A DNA stretch of 64,000 nucleotides from Emticicia fluvialis (GCF_024793945.1 NZ_JANUSD010000009.1:189758-253757), one strand, 5' to 3'; counted from the stretch's first letter, positions 1 to 9,564 are shown. Notes: a model not told the origin generated them from the letters alone. Numbers and translations: made by a program.

Positions 1-471
1 ATGCCGTCTTATGTAAACATTGGCGCTTATGTAGATTCAGGCACAATGGTAGACACCTGGGCTACTGTTGGAAGCTGCGCCCAGATAGGAAAAGATGTAC
101 ATCTGAGCGGTGGTGTGGGTATCGGAGGGGTGCTTGAACCTGCTCAGGCATCGCCGGTAATCATTGAAGACGGCGCCTTTGTCGGGTCACGCTGTATAGT
201 TGTAGAAGGCGCCAGAATCGGCAAAAGAGCCGTTTTAGGGGCAGGTGTTACCATAACCAGCAGTTCTAAGATTATAGACGTAAATACGGGCAAAGAATAC
301 GTTGGATACGTGCCAGACAACTCGGTTGTTATACCAGGTATGTTGCCTAAAAAGTACCCGGCCGGCGATTTTGGCGTACCTTGCGCTTTAATTATTGGCC
401 AAAGAAAAACAAGTACTGATCTTAAAACATCATTGAATGATGCCTTAAGAGAAAATAATGTGTCAGTTTAG
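1..471 (+). CDS. dapD: 2,3,4,5-tetrahydropyridine-2,6-dicarboxylate N-succinyltransferase, C-terminal part
   Basis: Transfers succinyl from succinyl-CoA to tetrahydrodipicolinate in the lysine/diaminopimelate pathway, in the cytoplasm. The visible 156 residues form the left-handed beta-helix of hexapeptide repeats, with stretches such as VNIGAYVDSGTMVDTWATVG and GGVGIGGVLEP, followed by the usual C-terminal segment. The whole enzyme is about 270 residues, so the N-terminal domain lies left of the window; the ATG at base 1 is an internal methionine, not the true start. A strong terminator follows the stop by about 20 bases. dapF, a later step of the same pathway, is also in this window but far away at 55477. 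Confidence 0.95.
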   Translation: MPSYVNIGAYVDSGTMVDTWATVGSCAQIGKDVHLSGGVGIGGVLEPAQASPVIIEDGAFVGSRCIVVEGARIGKRAVLGAGVTITSSSKIIDVNTGKEYVGYVPDNSVVIPGMLPKKYPAGDFGVPCALIIGQRKTSTDLKTSLNDALRENNVSV

Positions 472-491
472 AAACATAAATTAAAGTTATA

Positions 492-532
492 ACAATAAAG
501 GGCTGGCAGTTATTCTGTCAGCCCTTTATTGT
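492..532 (+). terminator. Intrinsic terminator after dapD
   Basis: An 18-bp stem (492-509 with 515-532, one G-T wobble) closes a 5-base loop TTATT. It begins about 20 bases after the dapD stop. The A/T-rich ends of the stem give T runs on both strands. Confidence 0.85.
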
Positions 533-1352
533 TTACAAGCATTAATAGTGCAATTTACAATACATATACGTTACAAATGAAAATTACATAAATAAATGAC
601 TTATTTTTAATGTAATTTACTAGCAATTAGTCTATATGGACAGGTATTTACAACAATTATGCTATAAAGGCACCCAGGTAAGCTATAATAATTGATTATT
701 TTAAATTACCGGCTTAGACACCCGGCAGAGAGATACACTAGAAATAATTACCTTTGTTTATAGAAGAGGTTGTTTAGGAGCAGTAACTACAGAGCAATAA
801 AAAAAGCCCAATCTAAAGCATGATTGGACTTTCTGACGATTGAATCCCAAATTGTTGGCATTTCTACCTACAAATTAAACCTTTACTTAATTTTATCTTC
901 AATGATCATTTTAAAAAGCACGTAAATCTTTTACAAAGGTAGTTTACAAGATTTAACGCGCAAGTACTATTCTACATTTTTTTTTCAATATTTCTATACA
1001 ATATTAAATGTAAGATGAAATCGTCTCGTTACTCTGTCTTTCTATTATCAGTGACACCCATCAGGTGTATTTATCCGCTTAAGATTTATATTTTCTATCT
1101 GCCTTTAAATACATAGTTAATCGTATATAAATGGTAAATTATTTAATGTGCTGATAAACAAGCATTTATGCCCTACGTCAAACCAATAGTGAACATATTT
1201 ACAATAGACATTTAATTATTTACAAAAGAGCTTGATTTGTATTTGTAAACTATTTATATTTGTACACAATAAGTTTAATATAGTTAATTCGTAGATATAA
1301 ATATGTTTAATGTATTAAACAATAATAGATTACATTTATAAATTTACAGTTT
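533..1352. other. AT-rich intergenic region with TTTACAA repeats
   Basis: No convincing gene is seen. The 7-mer TTTACAA occurs on the plus strand at 532, 554, 647, 930, 943, 1198 and 1219, and its complement TTGTAAA at 1243. A second stem (803-813 with 822-832, around GCCCAATC) lies inside. The repeats end just before the HTH regulator gene, so they may be binding sites for that or another DNA-binding protein; this is inference. Confidence 0.6.
1219..1262 (+). promoter_or_regulatory. Predicted promoter and overlapping palindrome for the HTH regulator
   Basis: TATATTTG at 1255-1262 matches the Bacteroidetes -7 element TAnnTTTG; CTTG at 1231-1234 sits 20 bases upstream as a weak -33. The inverted pair TTTACAAA (1219-1226) and TTTGTAAA (1242-1249) brackets the -33 position. 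This layout fits an autorepressor operator. The leader to the ATG at 1353 would be about 85 bases. Confidence 0.5.
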
Positions 1353-1784
1353 ATGAAATTAAACGAAAAGATACGTCGCTTTATCAATGACAAGGATTTA
1401 ACTTCCACCAAGTTTGCTGATGAAATTGGAGTACCCAGACCCAGCATATCTCACATTTTATCTGATAGAAATAAGCCCAGCCTTGAAATTGTACAGAAAA
1501 TATACAAAAGATACCCCGAACTGGGTTTTGACTGGTTTCTGGAAGACGAAGAAAATGAAGGACAGCAGCCCGCACAAAGCCTTAATAATCAAGCTGTTAT
1601 AGCGCAAAAAAAGCCAGTTAATGGTTCGCGAGATTTAAACGAAAGAAAAAACACGGAAAATCCCCCGATGTATTCAAATCTCAACGGCTCTATTTTGCCC
1701 AATTTAGGTCACGGAAGCGTAGCAAGAATCATTGTTGTATATACTGATGGCTATACTCAGGTTTTTGAAGCCAGCAATGCCTGA
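1353..1784 (+). CDS. Cro/CI-type helix-turn-helix transcriptional regulator
   Basis: 143 residues. The N-terminal 60 residues form an XRE-type HTH (TSTKFADEIGVPRPSISHIL is the HTH core), followed by a polar linker and a short C-terminal beta-like segment ARIIVVYTDGYTQVFEA. Such regulators are common in Bacteroidota and often control themselves or nearby mobile or partition genes. The upstream region carries a palindrome of the TTTACAA motif over the predicted promoter. The gene stands alone: dapD lies 880 bases to the left and parA about 2 kb to the right. The target genes are unknown; the DNA-binding role is secure, and a link to the parA module is only suggested by position. Confidence 0.85.
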   Translation: MKLNEKIRRFINDKDLTSTKFADEIGVPRPSISHILSDRNKPSLEIVQKIYKRYPELGFDWFLEDEENEGQQPAQSLNNQAVIAQKKPVNGSRDLNERKNTENPPMYSNLNGSILPNLGHGSVARIIVVYTDGYTQVFEASNA

Positions 1785-3859
1785 TAAATTTTAGAGCCAA
1801 TTGGTAAAAGGAATACAGAATATCATAAATGCCTGAAAGCTCAGCCGCCTTAGGTACGACGTAAAGCCAGATTGGTTGCAGGCAGCTACAACTGAAGGTC
1901 AGGAAGATAAATTTATACAGGTAGTACAAATGAAAAGGAATCTGAAGTATCAGCCTGTTTAAATGTATCAGAAAGATTAGTTGTAAAAAAAAGTACAGTT
2001 ATAAAAAATATTACCAAAAGGTTAATCTGTGATAATAGTATGATTGGTAATAACCAGTTAAAAAGTTTCTTACTATTCAAATTGATTAATTAAATAAAAA
2101 GATACTACAGGTTAATTATAAATAAATAGTATTGTTCATTTAATTAGAATGGTTTTATTAATAATTACTTATCTTATTATTAAATTAAACCAGTAAGTAA
2201 ATTCTAATTTAAAATTACTTACTCTTAATTATTTAAAGTTTGAAGCGTATTATATTAAATATTAAAACAGTATTATTTAATAGACATAAAACAATTATAT
2301 GTTTATTTAAAATAAAAACTTATAAACCAATAAACATGGTTTATACTTTATTTATTATTAAAACTTTACATACTAAATATTTTAAATACATTGTTTTATA
2401 CTTTTTGATTGTTTTAAATGTTATAAAATAAATAAAAAGTATTTTTAGTATTATTAATTATTATACTAACTAATAAAACATTATTATAACATTAGTATAA
2501 AAAAATAGAATAATATTATACTTAATAAATGGTTTAAAATTATTTATAGTATTCAATGAACTTTCTGCCCTTGAATTTATTGAGTTTTTGAAATGCAAAA
2601 ATTTAATTGGCTTTTTCAAATCAAGCCTTACCACGAAGGTGCTTAAAGGTAACATGAAGGAAGGCGTAAGACATGTAGCATTTCATTCAGACACGGCTAA
2701 GTTTTACGAGTGTATTTATAAGCCCTGATTTATTACAACCTTTAAGTTCTATAATGTAGGGAACTTACAGAGGCAACCCTGCTCTGTTTTAGAGCGGCCA
2801 GGCTTTTAGAAGTTAACAAAGCAAGGCAGGTAAACTAAATTAGTCCAAGTGCGTGTAAGGCAGGTTTTGTGCAGGTGTATACTTATTCCTGATTAGTTAA
2901 GAATCTCCGGCTAATCAATTGAGTTGTTTAGTGATGAAGAACAAGCTGAATACCTTTTGCCAAAGTCGGCTCATTTAATTTACAGGTAATAAAAATTTGA
3001 GATTTCGTTCAATCGCCAAAGGTTCTGGTTAAAGCCTTGAGTGTGTGGGGGTCCAAAAGTAAAATGAACAACTGGTTAAATTCAATTTTCAGATTGCCTG
3101 AGCCAGGTCATTTAGGCGCTTTAAGATTTCTTGCCAGGTTTTAAAACTTCTGGTTTGCTGGTCGGTTTGCGGTGTACGAAACTTGAAAATTCAGGTTCTA
3201 TCCTGAGTCTGGTTAAAACCAAGAAAAGTAGACCTGTTTTAAGGCCTCAAATAGCCGATTTAAGAAACTTTTAACCCGCCAGACGTATCAATGCCTAAAC
3301 AACACACAGAAATCGCCAGAAAGGCGCATTTTCTGTTTTTTAAATTTACCATGTACTAATAATATAAATACTACTTATTATTTTAAATATTCATTAATTA
3401 CTATTTTAACTTTTAATACTTTTTATAAATTATTGTACTTTATTTAAATATAAAAAATTAATTAAATATTAGTAAGTATAATTAAATAGGTAAGTTTAAA
3501 TTTTATATAATTATTTAAATCTAACAATATTAATAGAAGTATTTGTTATTATAAATAAGTATATAATGTTATATTTTTACTGAACATTTTATTTTGTATT
3601 TACTAATGTTTTTTTTTGTATTTTATATAATTATAGAATTATTAGTTAATTGTATTAGTACAATATGCTATTATAAATACTAAACTAAATGTATATATAT
3701 AATTATTTAGTATTTATTTTACTTAAATAATTTATATTTTACTTAAAACATTCTATACTTATCGTAAAGTAGTTATTATTAATAAAAGTTATTATTTTAG
3801 TATTGTTACTCCGGTTGATTTGTTCTATATTGCCACACATTATTATTCTTATACAACCA
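1785..3859. other. Long gene-poor AT-rich region with a degenerate core
   Basis: About 2.1 kb without a convincing intact gene. Two blocks (about 2090-2550 and 3340-3850) are made almost wholly of A and T, with many TAAGTA/TACTTA and AGTATT/AATACT motifs on both strands. Between them, about 2560-3340 has near-normal base composition but only short open stretches: 2501 to a TGA near 2728, and about 3001-3153, both without a good start and unlike any family I know. This looks like a decayed gene or noncoding replication/partition DNA next to parA. No clear DnaA box (TTATCCACA) was seen. Confidence 0.55.
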
Positions 3860-4630
3860 ATGACAATTAGTGTAGTAAACAACAAAGGGGGGGTAGGTAA
3901 GACTACATCAACCCAGAACCTTGGTGCCGCTTTCCAGAAGTTTGCAAACGCTCGTGTGCTTTTTATTGATCTTGATGGCCAGGCCAGTTTAACCAGGTGC
4001 TTTGGTATTCTGGAAACACAGGTAGGCAAAAACCATGTTGGTAATTATTTGAGTGGAGAGCTGCCATTTGAAAGTGTAGTGATTAATACTCCCATCGGCG
4101 ACCTGCTGCCAAGTGCAGCCGAACTAAACACCAAAGAAGATGTAATTAAAGCATCACCGGTTTTTCCGTTCAACCTGAAACTGCTACTGGAGAAAATTAA
4201 AAAGAATTATGATTACATCATGATTGATTGTCCGCCCACACTTTCAGGGATGACAAGAATAGCGCTCATTGCCTGCGACCTTTACATGGTGCCACTGCAG
4301 GCAGAGTACCTGAGTTATGAAGGGCTAAGAAATTTTTTATCGTACTCGTCAGAGCTGCAGTTAATAAGCCCTCAAACAAAATTAGGTGGTGTTTTTGCAA
4401 CACGCTACAACCCGAGAATCAATAAGAAGCTGAGCAACGAGATTATAGAAGCCACCAAAAAGCAATTAGGTGATTCGTTTTTTTCTACAACTATCAGAGA
4501 CAACATTGCGATATCGGAAGCACAGGCAAGCGGACAGGATATTTTCTCGTACGCACCAGATAGCAACGGAGCAATGGATTATTATAAATTAACTAAGGAA
4601 ATTCTAGACAGTTTCAACGCAAATAATTAA
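3860..4630 (+). CDS. parA: ParA/Soj-family partition ATPase
   Basis: 256 residues from the ATG at 3860; a longer frame starts at 3803, but family members begin at MTISVVNNKGGVGKTT. Deviant Walker A KGGVGKTT is at residues 9-16, the A' motif DLDGQ at 37-41, and Walker B YIMIDCPP around 119-126. The protein lacks an N-terminal DNA-binding domain, as in small ParA (type Ib plasmid or Soj-like) proteins. These ATPases bind nonspecific DNA and move partition complexes. The next gene, 42 bases downstream, encodes a small ribbon-helix-helix-like protein, the usual partner of such short ParAs. The AT-rich DNA upstream could hold the centromere site (inference). It could also be an orphan ParA positioning another cargo. 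Confidence 0.88.
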   Translation: MTISVVNNKGGVGKTTSTQNLGAAFQKFANARVLFIDLDGQASLTRCFGILETQVGKNHVGNYLSGELPFESVVINTPIGDLLPSAAELNTKEDVIKASPVFPFNLKLLLEKIKKNYDYIMIDCPPTLSGMTRIALIACDLYMVPLQAEYLSYEGLRNFLSYSSELQLISPQTKLGGVFATRYNPRINKKLSNEIIEATKKQLGDSFFSTTIRDNIAISEAQASGQDIFSYAPDSNGAMDYYKLTKEILDSFNANN

Positions 4631-4672
4631 TAAGGTTTGCGTTATATACTGTTCAACTAAAATTTTAGAAAA

Positions 4673-5014
4673 ATGGCAAAAAATAGAAATTTTACATTTG
4701 AAAGTTTAGTTCCAACCAAAAGTACTGAACAAGCCACAGGTACACCGGCTTCTGCACCAAACGGAAGCCAGCAGGCATTGATGGCATTGCAAGACAACGG
4801 GCCGTCGACCAAAGTTACATTCGATTGCCCGAATGAACTGGTTGAAACCATGAAAGATTACGGATATTGGGAAGGGATGTCGCAGAAAGATATAATCATT
4901 GAAGCGCTTGGTGTTTTCTTTGAAGAAAAGAAAATTAAAGAAAGACCAGAGAAAGTAAAAATGAGAAAGAAAGTTGGTAGAAAACCAAAGGCATTAAAGG
5001 CATTTCTTAGTTGA
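4673..5014 (+). CDS. Small ribbon-helix-helix-like protein, probable ParB-type partner
   Basis: 113 residues. A polar, low-complexity N-terminus (about 1-42) precedes a segment with the pattern strand-helix-helix: TKVTFDCPNELVETMKDYGY, then SQKDIIIEALGVFFEE, like ribbon-helix-helix DNA-binding folds. The C-terminus is very basic (KMRKKVGRKPKALK), fitting nucleic-acid contact. It follows parA by 42 bases and ends in a terminator that shares its stop codon, so the two form one unit. In type Ib partition systems the ParB partner is such a small RHH protein that also represses the operon. I do not recognise a named family; the role comes from context and fold pattern. Confidence 0.65.
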   Translation: MAKNRNFTFESLVPTKSTEQATGTPASAPNGSQQALMALQDNGPSTKVTFDCPNELVETMKDYGYWEGMSQKDIIIEALGVFFEEKKIKERPEKVKMRKKVGRKPKALKAFLS

Positions 5015-5027
5015 AATGCCTTTTTTT
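4996..5027 (+). terminator. Terminator overlapping the stop of the parA-partner gene
   Basis: An 11-bp perfect stem AAAGGCATTTC (4996-5006) with GAAATGCCTTT (5013-5023), a 6-base loop, then a T run. The TGA stop at 5012-5014 lies inside the hairpin. Confidence 0.9.
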
Positions 5028-5428
5028 GTTTTTAATGAGAATTGAATACCTTCATAATATATCAGTACAAACCGAAATAGCCAATTCTCAGGCATATCAA
5101 GTTAAAGATGTATTTGTTATATAATTTATATTATGTTAAATAGAATCTTCTAAAACTCCCCTAAGTTACATACCTGAGCTGCGTGTTTATATTTATGTAC
5201 TTCTTTCTACATTATCATTGACTGCTAATTTTATATGGATCATTCAATGATTATTTGTCTATAAAACGGCAGATTCTGAAAGTTAAGGCTGTACCTGAGA
5301 TTTGCATGAAAAAAAATTACCGTACGTTGGTACGGAATAATCAATTCTGAGCAAACCAATAAACCGTGCATAAAAAAAACCCTTAGACAACGCTAAGGGT
5401 TTTTATATATATTCAGTTCTGAAACTGG
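5028..5428. other. Intergenic region with two hairpins
   Basis: No gene seen. A short perfect inverted repeat CCGTAC-GTTG-GTACGG lies at 5320-5335. A terminator for the TPR gene occupies 5376-5404. The rest is AT-rich without structure I can name. Confidence 0.6.
5376..5404 (-). terminator. Terminator of the TPR-protein gene
   Basis: AAAACCCTTAG (5376-5386) pairs with CTAAGGGTTTT (5393-5403), with a 6-base loop. The A run on its left gives a T tail for minus-strand transcripts coming from 5429. Confidence 0.85.
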
Positions 5429-6538
5429 TTATTTTCTTTTAGAACATTGTTCAAGCACAGTTGTTAAACTGTTTAGGTTGTCTGTCAGGTCCTGATCTAA
5501 CGCTTTACCTTCTTTTTCTCTTACAGATTTGCAAATATCAAAGTGAGGTTTTGCTTCACCAAATTTGGCACAGGCTTTGTCTTCTACGGCTTTGCCATTC
5601 TTTTGGTACTCTTTCATGTCCATTTTATCAACCTCTTTCTTGATTTCAACAGCCTGGTTGAAGTGGAACACACCCAGGTTGAAGTTACAATCGTAGTTGG
5701 TTGGGTCAATAGCCAATATTTTTTTGTACCAGCCAAGCGCTTCTTCTTTTTTACCGCCGTTATCGTAAAGAATAGCCAGGTTTAGCATATTGTTTACGTT
5801 TGTAGGGTCGGCTTCAATCAGTTTTTTCAACTCATTGATAGCTTCTTCAGAATTACCGCTAGACAACTGAAGGTTTACAAGTGTACCTTTCAAATCTTTG
5901 TCGCCAGGGTTTGAAGCGATACCTTTTTTAAGTACTTCTACAGCTTTAGCTGTATTTTTTTCGTTTTTGTACACTTCAGATAAGCTGTAGAATACGGCTG
6001 CATCTTTACCACCTTGCTCAATAAACTTATTGAAATAGATTTTAGCGGCCTCGTTATCTTTAGCCAATTGCGCAACAATACCTGTGTACAAAGAAGCCGT
6101 AGTATCTTTTGGGCTTACTTCTGAGGCAATTCTGAATAATTTAAGTGCGCTGGTAAAGTTTTTACCGTTATAGAAACCAGCACCCTGTTGCATCAGTGCA
6201 GAATAAATTTTCTGACTTGTAAGCGCTGCCTCAATTTCTTTGGTGCCTTTACCGCCAGCTTCTACTTCAAGTGCCTTTTTATAGGCATTATATGCTTTTT
6301 CTGATGCCATTGAGTCTTTTCCGCAGTTAATGGCCATGTCTTCATAAGCCGCGGCAAGCTTAACCCAGGTAGATGATTTTGCACCTTTTTTGGCATCCTG
6401 ACTTGCTTTTTCTCCTTTGGCAATTTCGTCGGCTGCTGACTTACATTGCGCATCTTTAAGTTGATTATCAAGTCCTGATTGTGCAAATACGCCTGCCGTA
6501 AACATAGATAAGACAGACACAAAAATGGTTTTTTTCAT
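5429..6538 (-). CDS. Secreted tetratricopeptide-repeat protein
   Basis: 369 residues. A signal peptide of about 19 residues (MKKTIFVSVLSMFTAGVFAQ) suggests export to the periplasm. The body holds several TPR units, for example NNMLNLAILYDNGGKKEEAL and YSLSEVYKNEKNTAKAVEVL, so it probably acts as a protein-binding scaffold. The partner is unknown. The gene lies 134 bases downstream of gyrA on the same strand, a neighbour pair also seen in other Bacteroidota as far as I recall. It ends at a strong terminator. Alternative functions cannot be separated by sequence alone. Confidence 0.85.
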   Translation of the reverse strand: MKKTIFVSVLSMFTAGVFAQSGLDNQLKDAQCKSAADEIAKGEKASQDAKKGAKSSTWVKLAAAYEDMAINCGKDSMASEKAYNAYKKALEVEAGGKGTKEIEAALTSQKIYSALMQQGAGFYNGKNFTSALKLFRIASEVSPKDTTASLYTGIVAQLAKDNEAAKIYFNKFIEQGGKDAAVFYSLSEVYKNEKNTAKAVEVLKKGIASNPGDKDLKGTLVNLQLSSGNSEEAINELKKLIEADPTNVNNMLNLAILYDNGGKKEEALGWYKKILAIDPTNYDCNFNLGVFHFNQAVEIKKEVDKMDMKEYQKNGKAVEDKACAKFGEAKPHFDICKSVREKEGKALDQDLTDNLNSLTTVLEQCSKRK

Positions 6539-6672
6539 ATTTCTGTTAATTTTTTAAAAATATTAAAATGCTTAGGGTTAGACAATTTAATTTCGCGAAA
6601 AATAGGGATTTTCAGGAAATTAACAAAGTATTAACATAAAAAGTAGACAACCCTCCTACTCTTTACCGGGCA

Positions 6673-9294
6673 TTATTCGGCACTTTCTACTATTTCAGCG
6701 CCAGTGCCTTCTTCTTCCTCATCATCTTCTCTGATGATACGGGTTACAGAGGCAATATGGTCTGTTTCGTTAAGGCGGATAAGTCTTACACCCTGGGTAT
6801 TACGGCCCATTACCCGGAGGTCGGCCACTTTACTGCGTATGGCAATACCGTTTTTGGTGATAATCATCAGATCGTCATCATCGGTTACTTCTTTAATGGC
6901 TACCAGCGCACCTGTTTTATCGGTGATATTCAGCGTTTTAACACCCTTGGCACCTCTTGAGGTAATGCGGTAATCTTCAATATCAGAGCGTTTTCCGTAG
7001 CCTTTTTCTGATACCACCAGTAACTGGGTATCTGCTCTGGAAACACAAACCATACCAATGGCGCGGTCGCCTTCGTCTAAAGATATACCTCTTACACCGG
7101 TGGCTGTACGGCCCATCGGACGCGTACCTGACTCATGGAAACGAACCACTTTACCGTTTTTGGCAGCAATTACAATGTTGTTATCGCCGTTGGTAAGGGC
7201 AACATCCAGCAGGTTGTCGCCTTCATTGATGTTGATGGCAATGATACCACCCTGACGCGGACGAGAATAGGCTTCCAGAAGGGTTTTCTTCACGGTACCT
7301 TCTTCGGTACACATCACGATATAATTATTGTTGATATAGTCTTCGTCGGTAAGTGTAGAAACGTTCAACACTGCCTGAATCTTATCGTCGGCTTCAATAT
7401 TTATCAGGTTCTGTATGGCTCTTCCTTTGGCGGTTTTGCTGCCTTCCGGAACTTCAAAAACTCTGAGCCAGAATAATTTACCTTTTTTGGTGAAAAACAA
7501 CAGGTAATTATGGTTGGTAGCTGCAAAAAGATGCTCGGTGTAATCTTCATCTTTGGTTTTTACACCTCTTGACCCGGTGCCACCCCTGCCCTGTGTGCGG
7601 TACTCCTGCAATGGCGTACGTTTAATATACCCCTGATGAGAGATAGTTACCAGCATTTCATCGTCAGGTATCATATCTTCAATGCTGAATTCACCGGCGG
7701 CCATTTCAATTTTAGAGCGTCTTTCGTCGCCGTATCTGGCTTTCAGTTCAGCCAACTCATCTTTGATGATGTTGCGTTTTCTTTCTTCCGAACCTAGGAT
7801 ATCACGTAAGTCAAGAATGATATTTTTAATTTCATCAAATTCGGCAGTTATCTTGTCTCTTTCCAGACCTACCAAACGTTGCAAACGCATATCCAGAATG
7901 GCTTTTGCCTGCACCTCGCTCAGAATATTACCCGTTTCGGCAGCTTCAGAATTAAAGGCATCAACAATCTGCAGGCGTTGAAGACCAACCGTCAGGAATT
8001 CCTGTCTTTGTTCGGGTGTCATGAAATCGCCTTTCATCAAGCCTGTCCTGGCTTCGTCGGCGTCTCTTGAACCACGGATAAAGCTAATAACGGCATCAAT
8101 GTAATCGAGGGCTATTAACAAGCCGACTAATATATGTGCACGTTTTTCGGCTTCTTTTAAATCGTATTGCGTACGTCTGGTTACAATTTCAAGCCTATGC
8201 TCTACGTAGTACTTAATCATGTCTTTCAGATTGAGCGTAACCGGACGGCCTTTAACCAGCGCCACGTTATTGATACTGAAAGATGATTGAAGCTGCGTAT
8301 ATTTATAAAGGTTATTAAGAACCACGTTTGGTACGGCATCTTTACGGAGGTCATAAACGATGCGCATCCCTTCACGGTCTGACTCATCTCTGATGTCTGA
8401 AATACCCTCGATTTTCTTTTCGTTGATGAGCTGAGCGGTTTTCTCAATCATCATGGCCTTATTGACCATATACGGAATCTCGGTTACTACAATCTGGTCT
8501 TTACCTGTTTTAGAGACCTCGAAATTGGCTACAGAACGCAGAACGATACGGCCGCGACCGGTTTCAAAAGCTGATTTTACACCGCTGTAACCATAAATAA
8601 TGGCTCCGGTCGGGAAATCGGGCGCTTTAACAAACTGCATCAGTTCTTCAACCGTAATATCGTTGTTATCAATATATGCAGTTATACCATCTGCAACCTC
8701 AGTAAGGTTGTGAGGGGCCATGTTAGTGGCCATACCTACGGCAATACCTGCAGAACCATTCAATAATAAATTAGGTATTTTACCCGGCATTACTGATGGC
8801 TCTTCTAACGAATCGTCAAAGTTGGGCTGAAAATCAACTGTTTCTTTGTTGATATCTGCCAGTAGTTCTTCAGCTATTCTTTTCAGACGAGCCTCAGTAT
8901 AACGCATAGCTGCGGGTGAGTCGCCGTCTATTGAACCAAAGTTACCTTGTCCGTCAACCAATGTGTAGCGTAACGACCATTCCTGAGCCATACGCACCAT
9001 GGTGTCATAAACCGAGCTGTCTCCATGCGGGTGATATTTACCCAACACCTCTCCTACAATACGAGCCGATTTTTTATAAGGGCGGTTGTGATATACACCC
9101 AGTTCTGCCATTCCGTATAAAACTCGACGATGAACCGGTTTTAGTCCGTCTCTAACATCAGGCAAGGCACGCGAAATAATAACCGACATTGAATAATCAA
9201 TGTAGGCGCCGCGCATTTCGTCTTCGATGTTGATTGGGATAATTGTGCCGTTGTTGGAAGATTCTGGGATTAGATTTTCTGTTTCCTCAGCCAT
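6673..9294 (-). CDS. gyrA: DNA gyrase subunit A
   Basis: 873 residues. Type IIA topoisomerase subunit that breaks and rejoins DNA and introduces negative supercoils with GyrB. The N-terminal breakage-reunion domain covers about 1-530, with catalytic tyrosine Y132 in AAMRYTEARL. The beta-pinwheel C-terminal domain carries a GyrA box QGRGGTG at 568-574, which separates it from ParC. In the quinolone-resistance region the motif HGDSSVYD has S93 and D97 at the positions of E. coli S83 and D87, the susceptible residues. The acidic tail DDEEEEG near the end is typical. gyrB is not in the window. A well-formed promoter lies about 80 bases upstream. Confidence 0.98.
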   Translation of the reverse strand: MAEETENLIPESSNNGTIIPINIEDEMRGAYIDYSMSVIISRALPDVRDGLKPVHRRVLYGMAELGVYHNRPYKKSARIVGEVLGKYHPHGDSSVYDTMVRMAQEWSLRYTLVDGQGNFGSIDGDSPAAMRYTEARLKRIAEELLADINKETVDFQPNFDDSLEEPSVMPGKIPNLLLNGSAGIAVGMATNMAPHNLTEVADGITAYIDNNDITVEELMQFVKAPDFPTGAIIYGYSGVKSAFETGRGRIVLRSVANFEVSKTGKDQIVVTEIPYMVNKAMMIEKTAQLINEKKIEGISDIRDESDREGMRIVYDLRKDAVPNVVLNNLYKYTQLQSSFSINNVALVKGRPVTLNLKDMIKYYVEHRLEIVTRRTQYDLKEAEKRAHILVGLLIALDYIDAVISFIRGSRDADEARTGLMKGDFMTPEQRQEFLTVGLQRLQIVDAFNSEAAETGNILSEVQAKAILDMRLQRLVGLERDKITAEFDEIKNIILDLRDILGSEERKRNIIKDELAELKARYGDERRSKIEMAAGEFSIEDMIPDDEMLVTISHQGYIKRTPLQEYRTQGRGGTGSRGVKTKDEDYTEHLFAATNHNYLLFFTKKGKLFWLRVFEVPEGSKTAKGRAIQNLINIEADDKIQAVLNVSTLTDEDYINNNYIVMCTEEGTVKKTLLEAYSRPRQGGIIAININEGDNLLDVALTNGDNNIVIAAKNGKVVRFHESGTRPMGRTATGVRGISLDEGDRAIGMVCVSRADTQLLVVSEKGYGKRSDIEDYRITSRGAKGVKTLNITDKTGALVAIKEVTDDDDLMIITKNGIAIRSKVADLRVMGRNTQGVRLIRLNETDHIASVTRIIREDDEEEEGTGAEIVESAE

Positions 9295-9375
9295 TAGCCT
9301 TAAGATTTACTTTTTTTAGTAGAATAAATATGACTATTTAGATATTTTTTTGCACTATTTTTAATAGTAATATTA

Positions 9376-9407
9376 CAAATTTAATAAAATATGCACAAAT
9401 AAACAAA
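9376..9407 (-). promoter_or_regulatory. Predicted gyrA promoter
   Basis: Read on the minus strand: TTTG (9404-9407), a 20-base spacer, then TAAATTTG (9376-9383). This is a full match to the Bacteroidetes consensus TTTG-N19/20-TAnnTTTG. Transcription would start near 9370, giving a leader of about 75 bases. Confidence 0.75.
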
Positions 9408-9539
9408 TTCAATAGTCTATTAATATCAGCCAGATGTATGTAGCAACATAATTTTTTAACTGTGCGGTACCTGTAAATTTTTTAAGAACTACCAGGCCAG
9501 CGTTGTTGCTATACGTAAACAACAAAAAATGCTCAAAAA

Positions 9540-9564
9540 CCTTTTTCTGCCTGGCAGAAAAAGG
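9540..9564 (-). terminator. Palindromic terminator after the small lipoprotein gene
   Basis: A perfect palindrome of 12+1+12 bases (CCTTTTTCTGCC and its complement) lies 30 bases past the stop at 9595. On the minus strand it is followed by TTTTTGAGC and a further T run. Confidence 0.65.

Noticed and set aside
2240..2655. Two frames of about 60 codons in the AT-rich block
   Set aside because: Made of Ile, Lys, Phe, Leu and Tyr codons expected by chance from A/T-only sequence; no start signal.
1785..3859. Chromosomal replication origin (oriC)
   Set aside because: No clear DnaA boxes and no dnaA/dnaN nearby; composition and parA alone are not enough.
6673..9294. Quinolone-resistance changes in gyrA
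   Set aside because: S93 and D97 (E. coli 83 and 87) are the susceptible residues.
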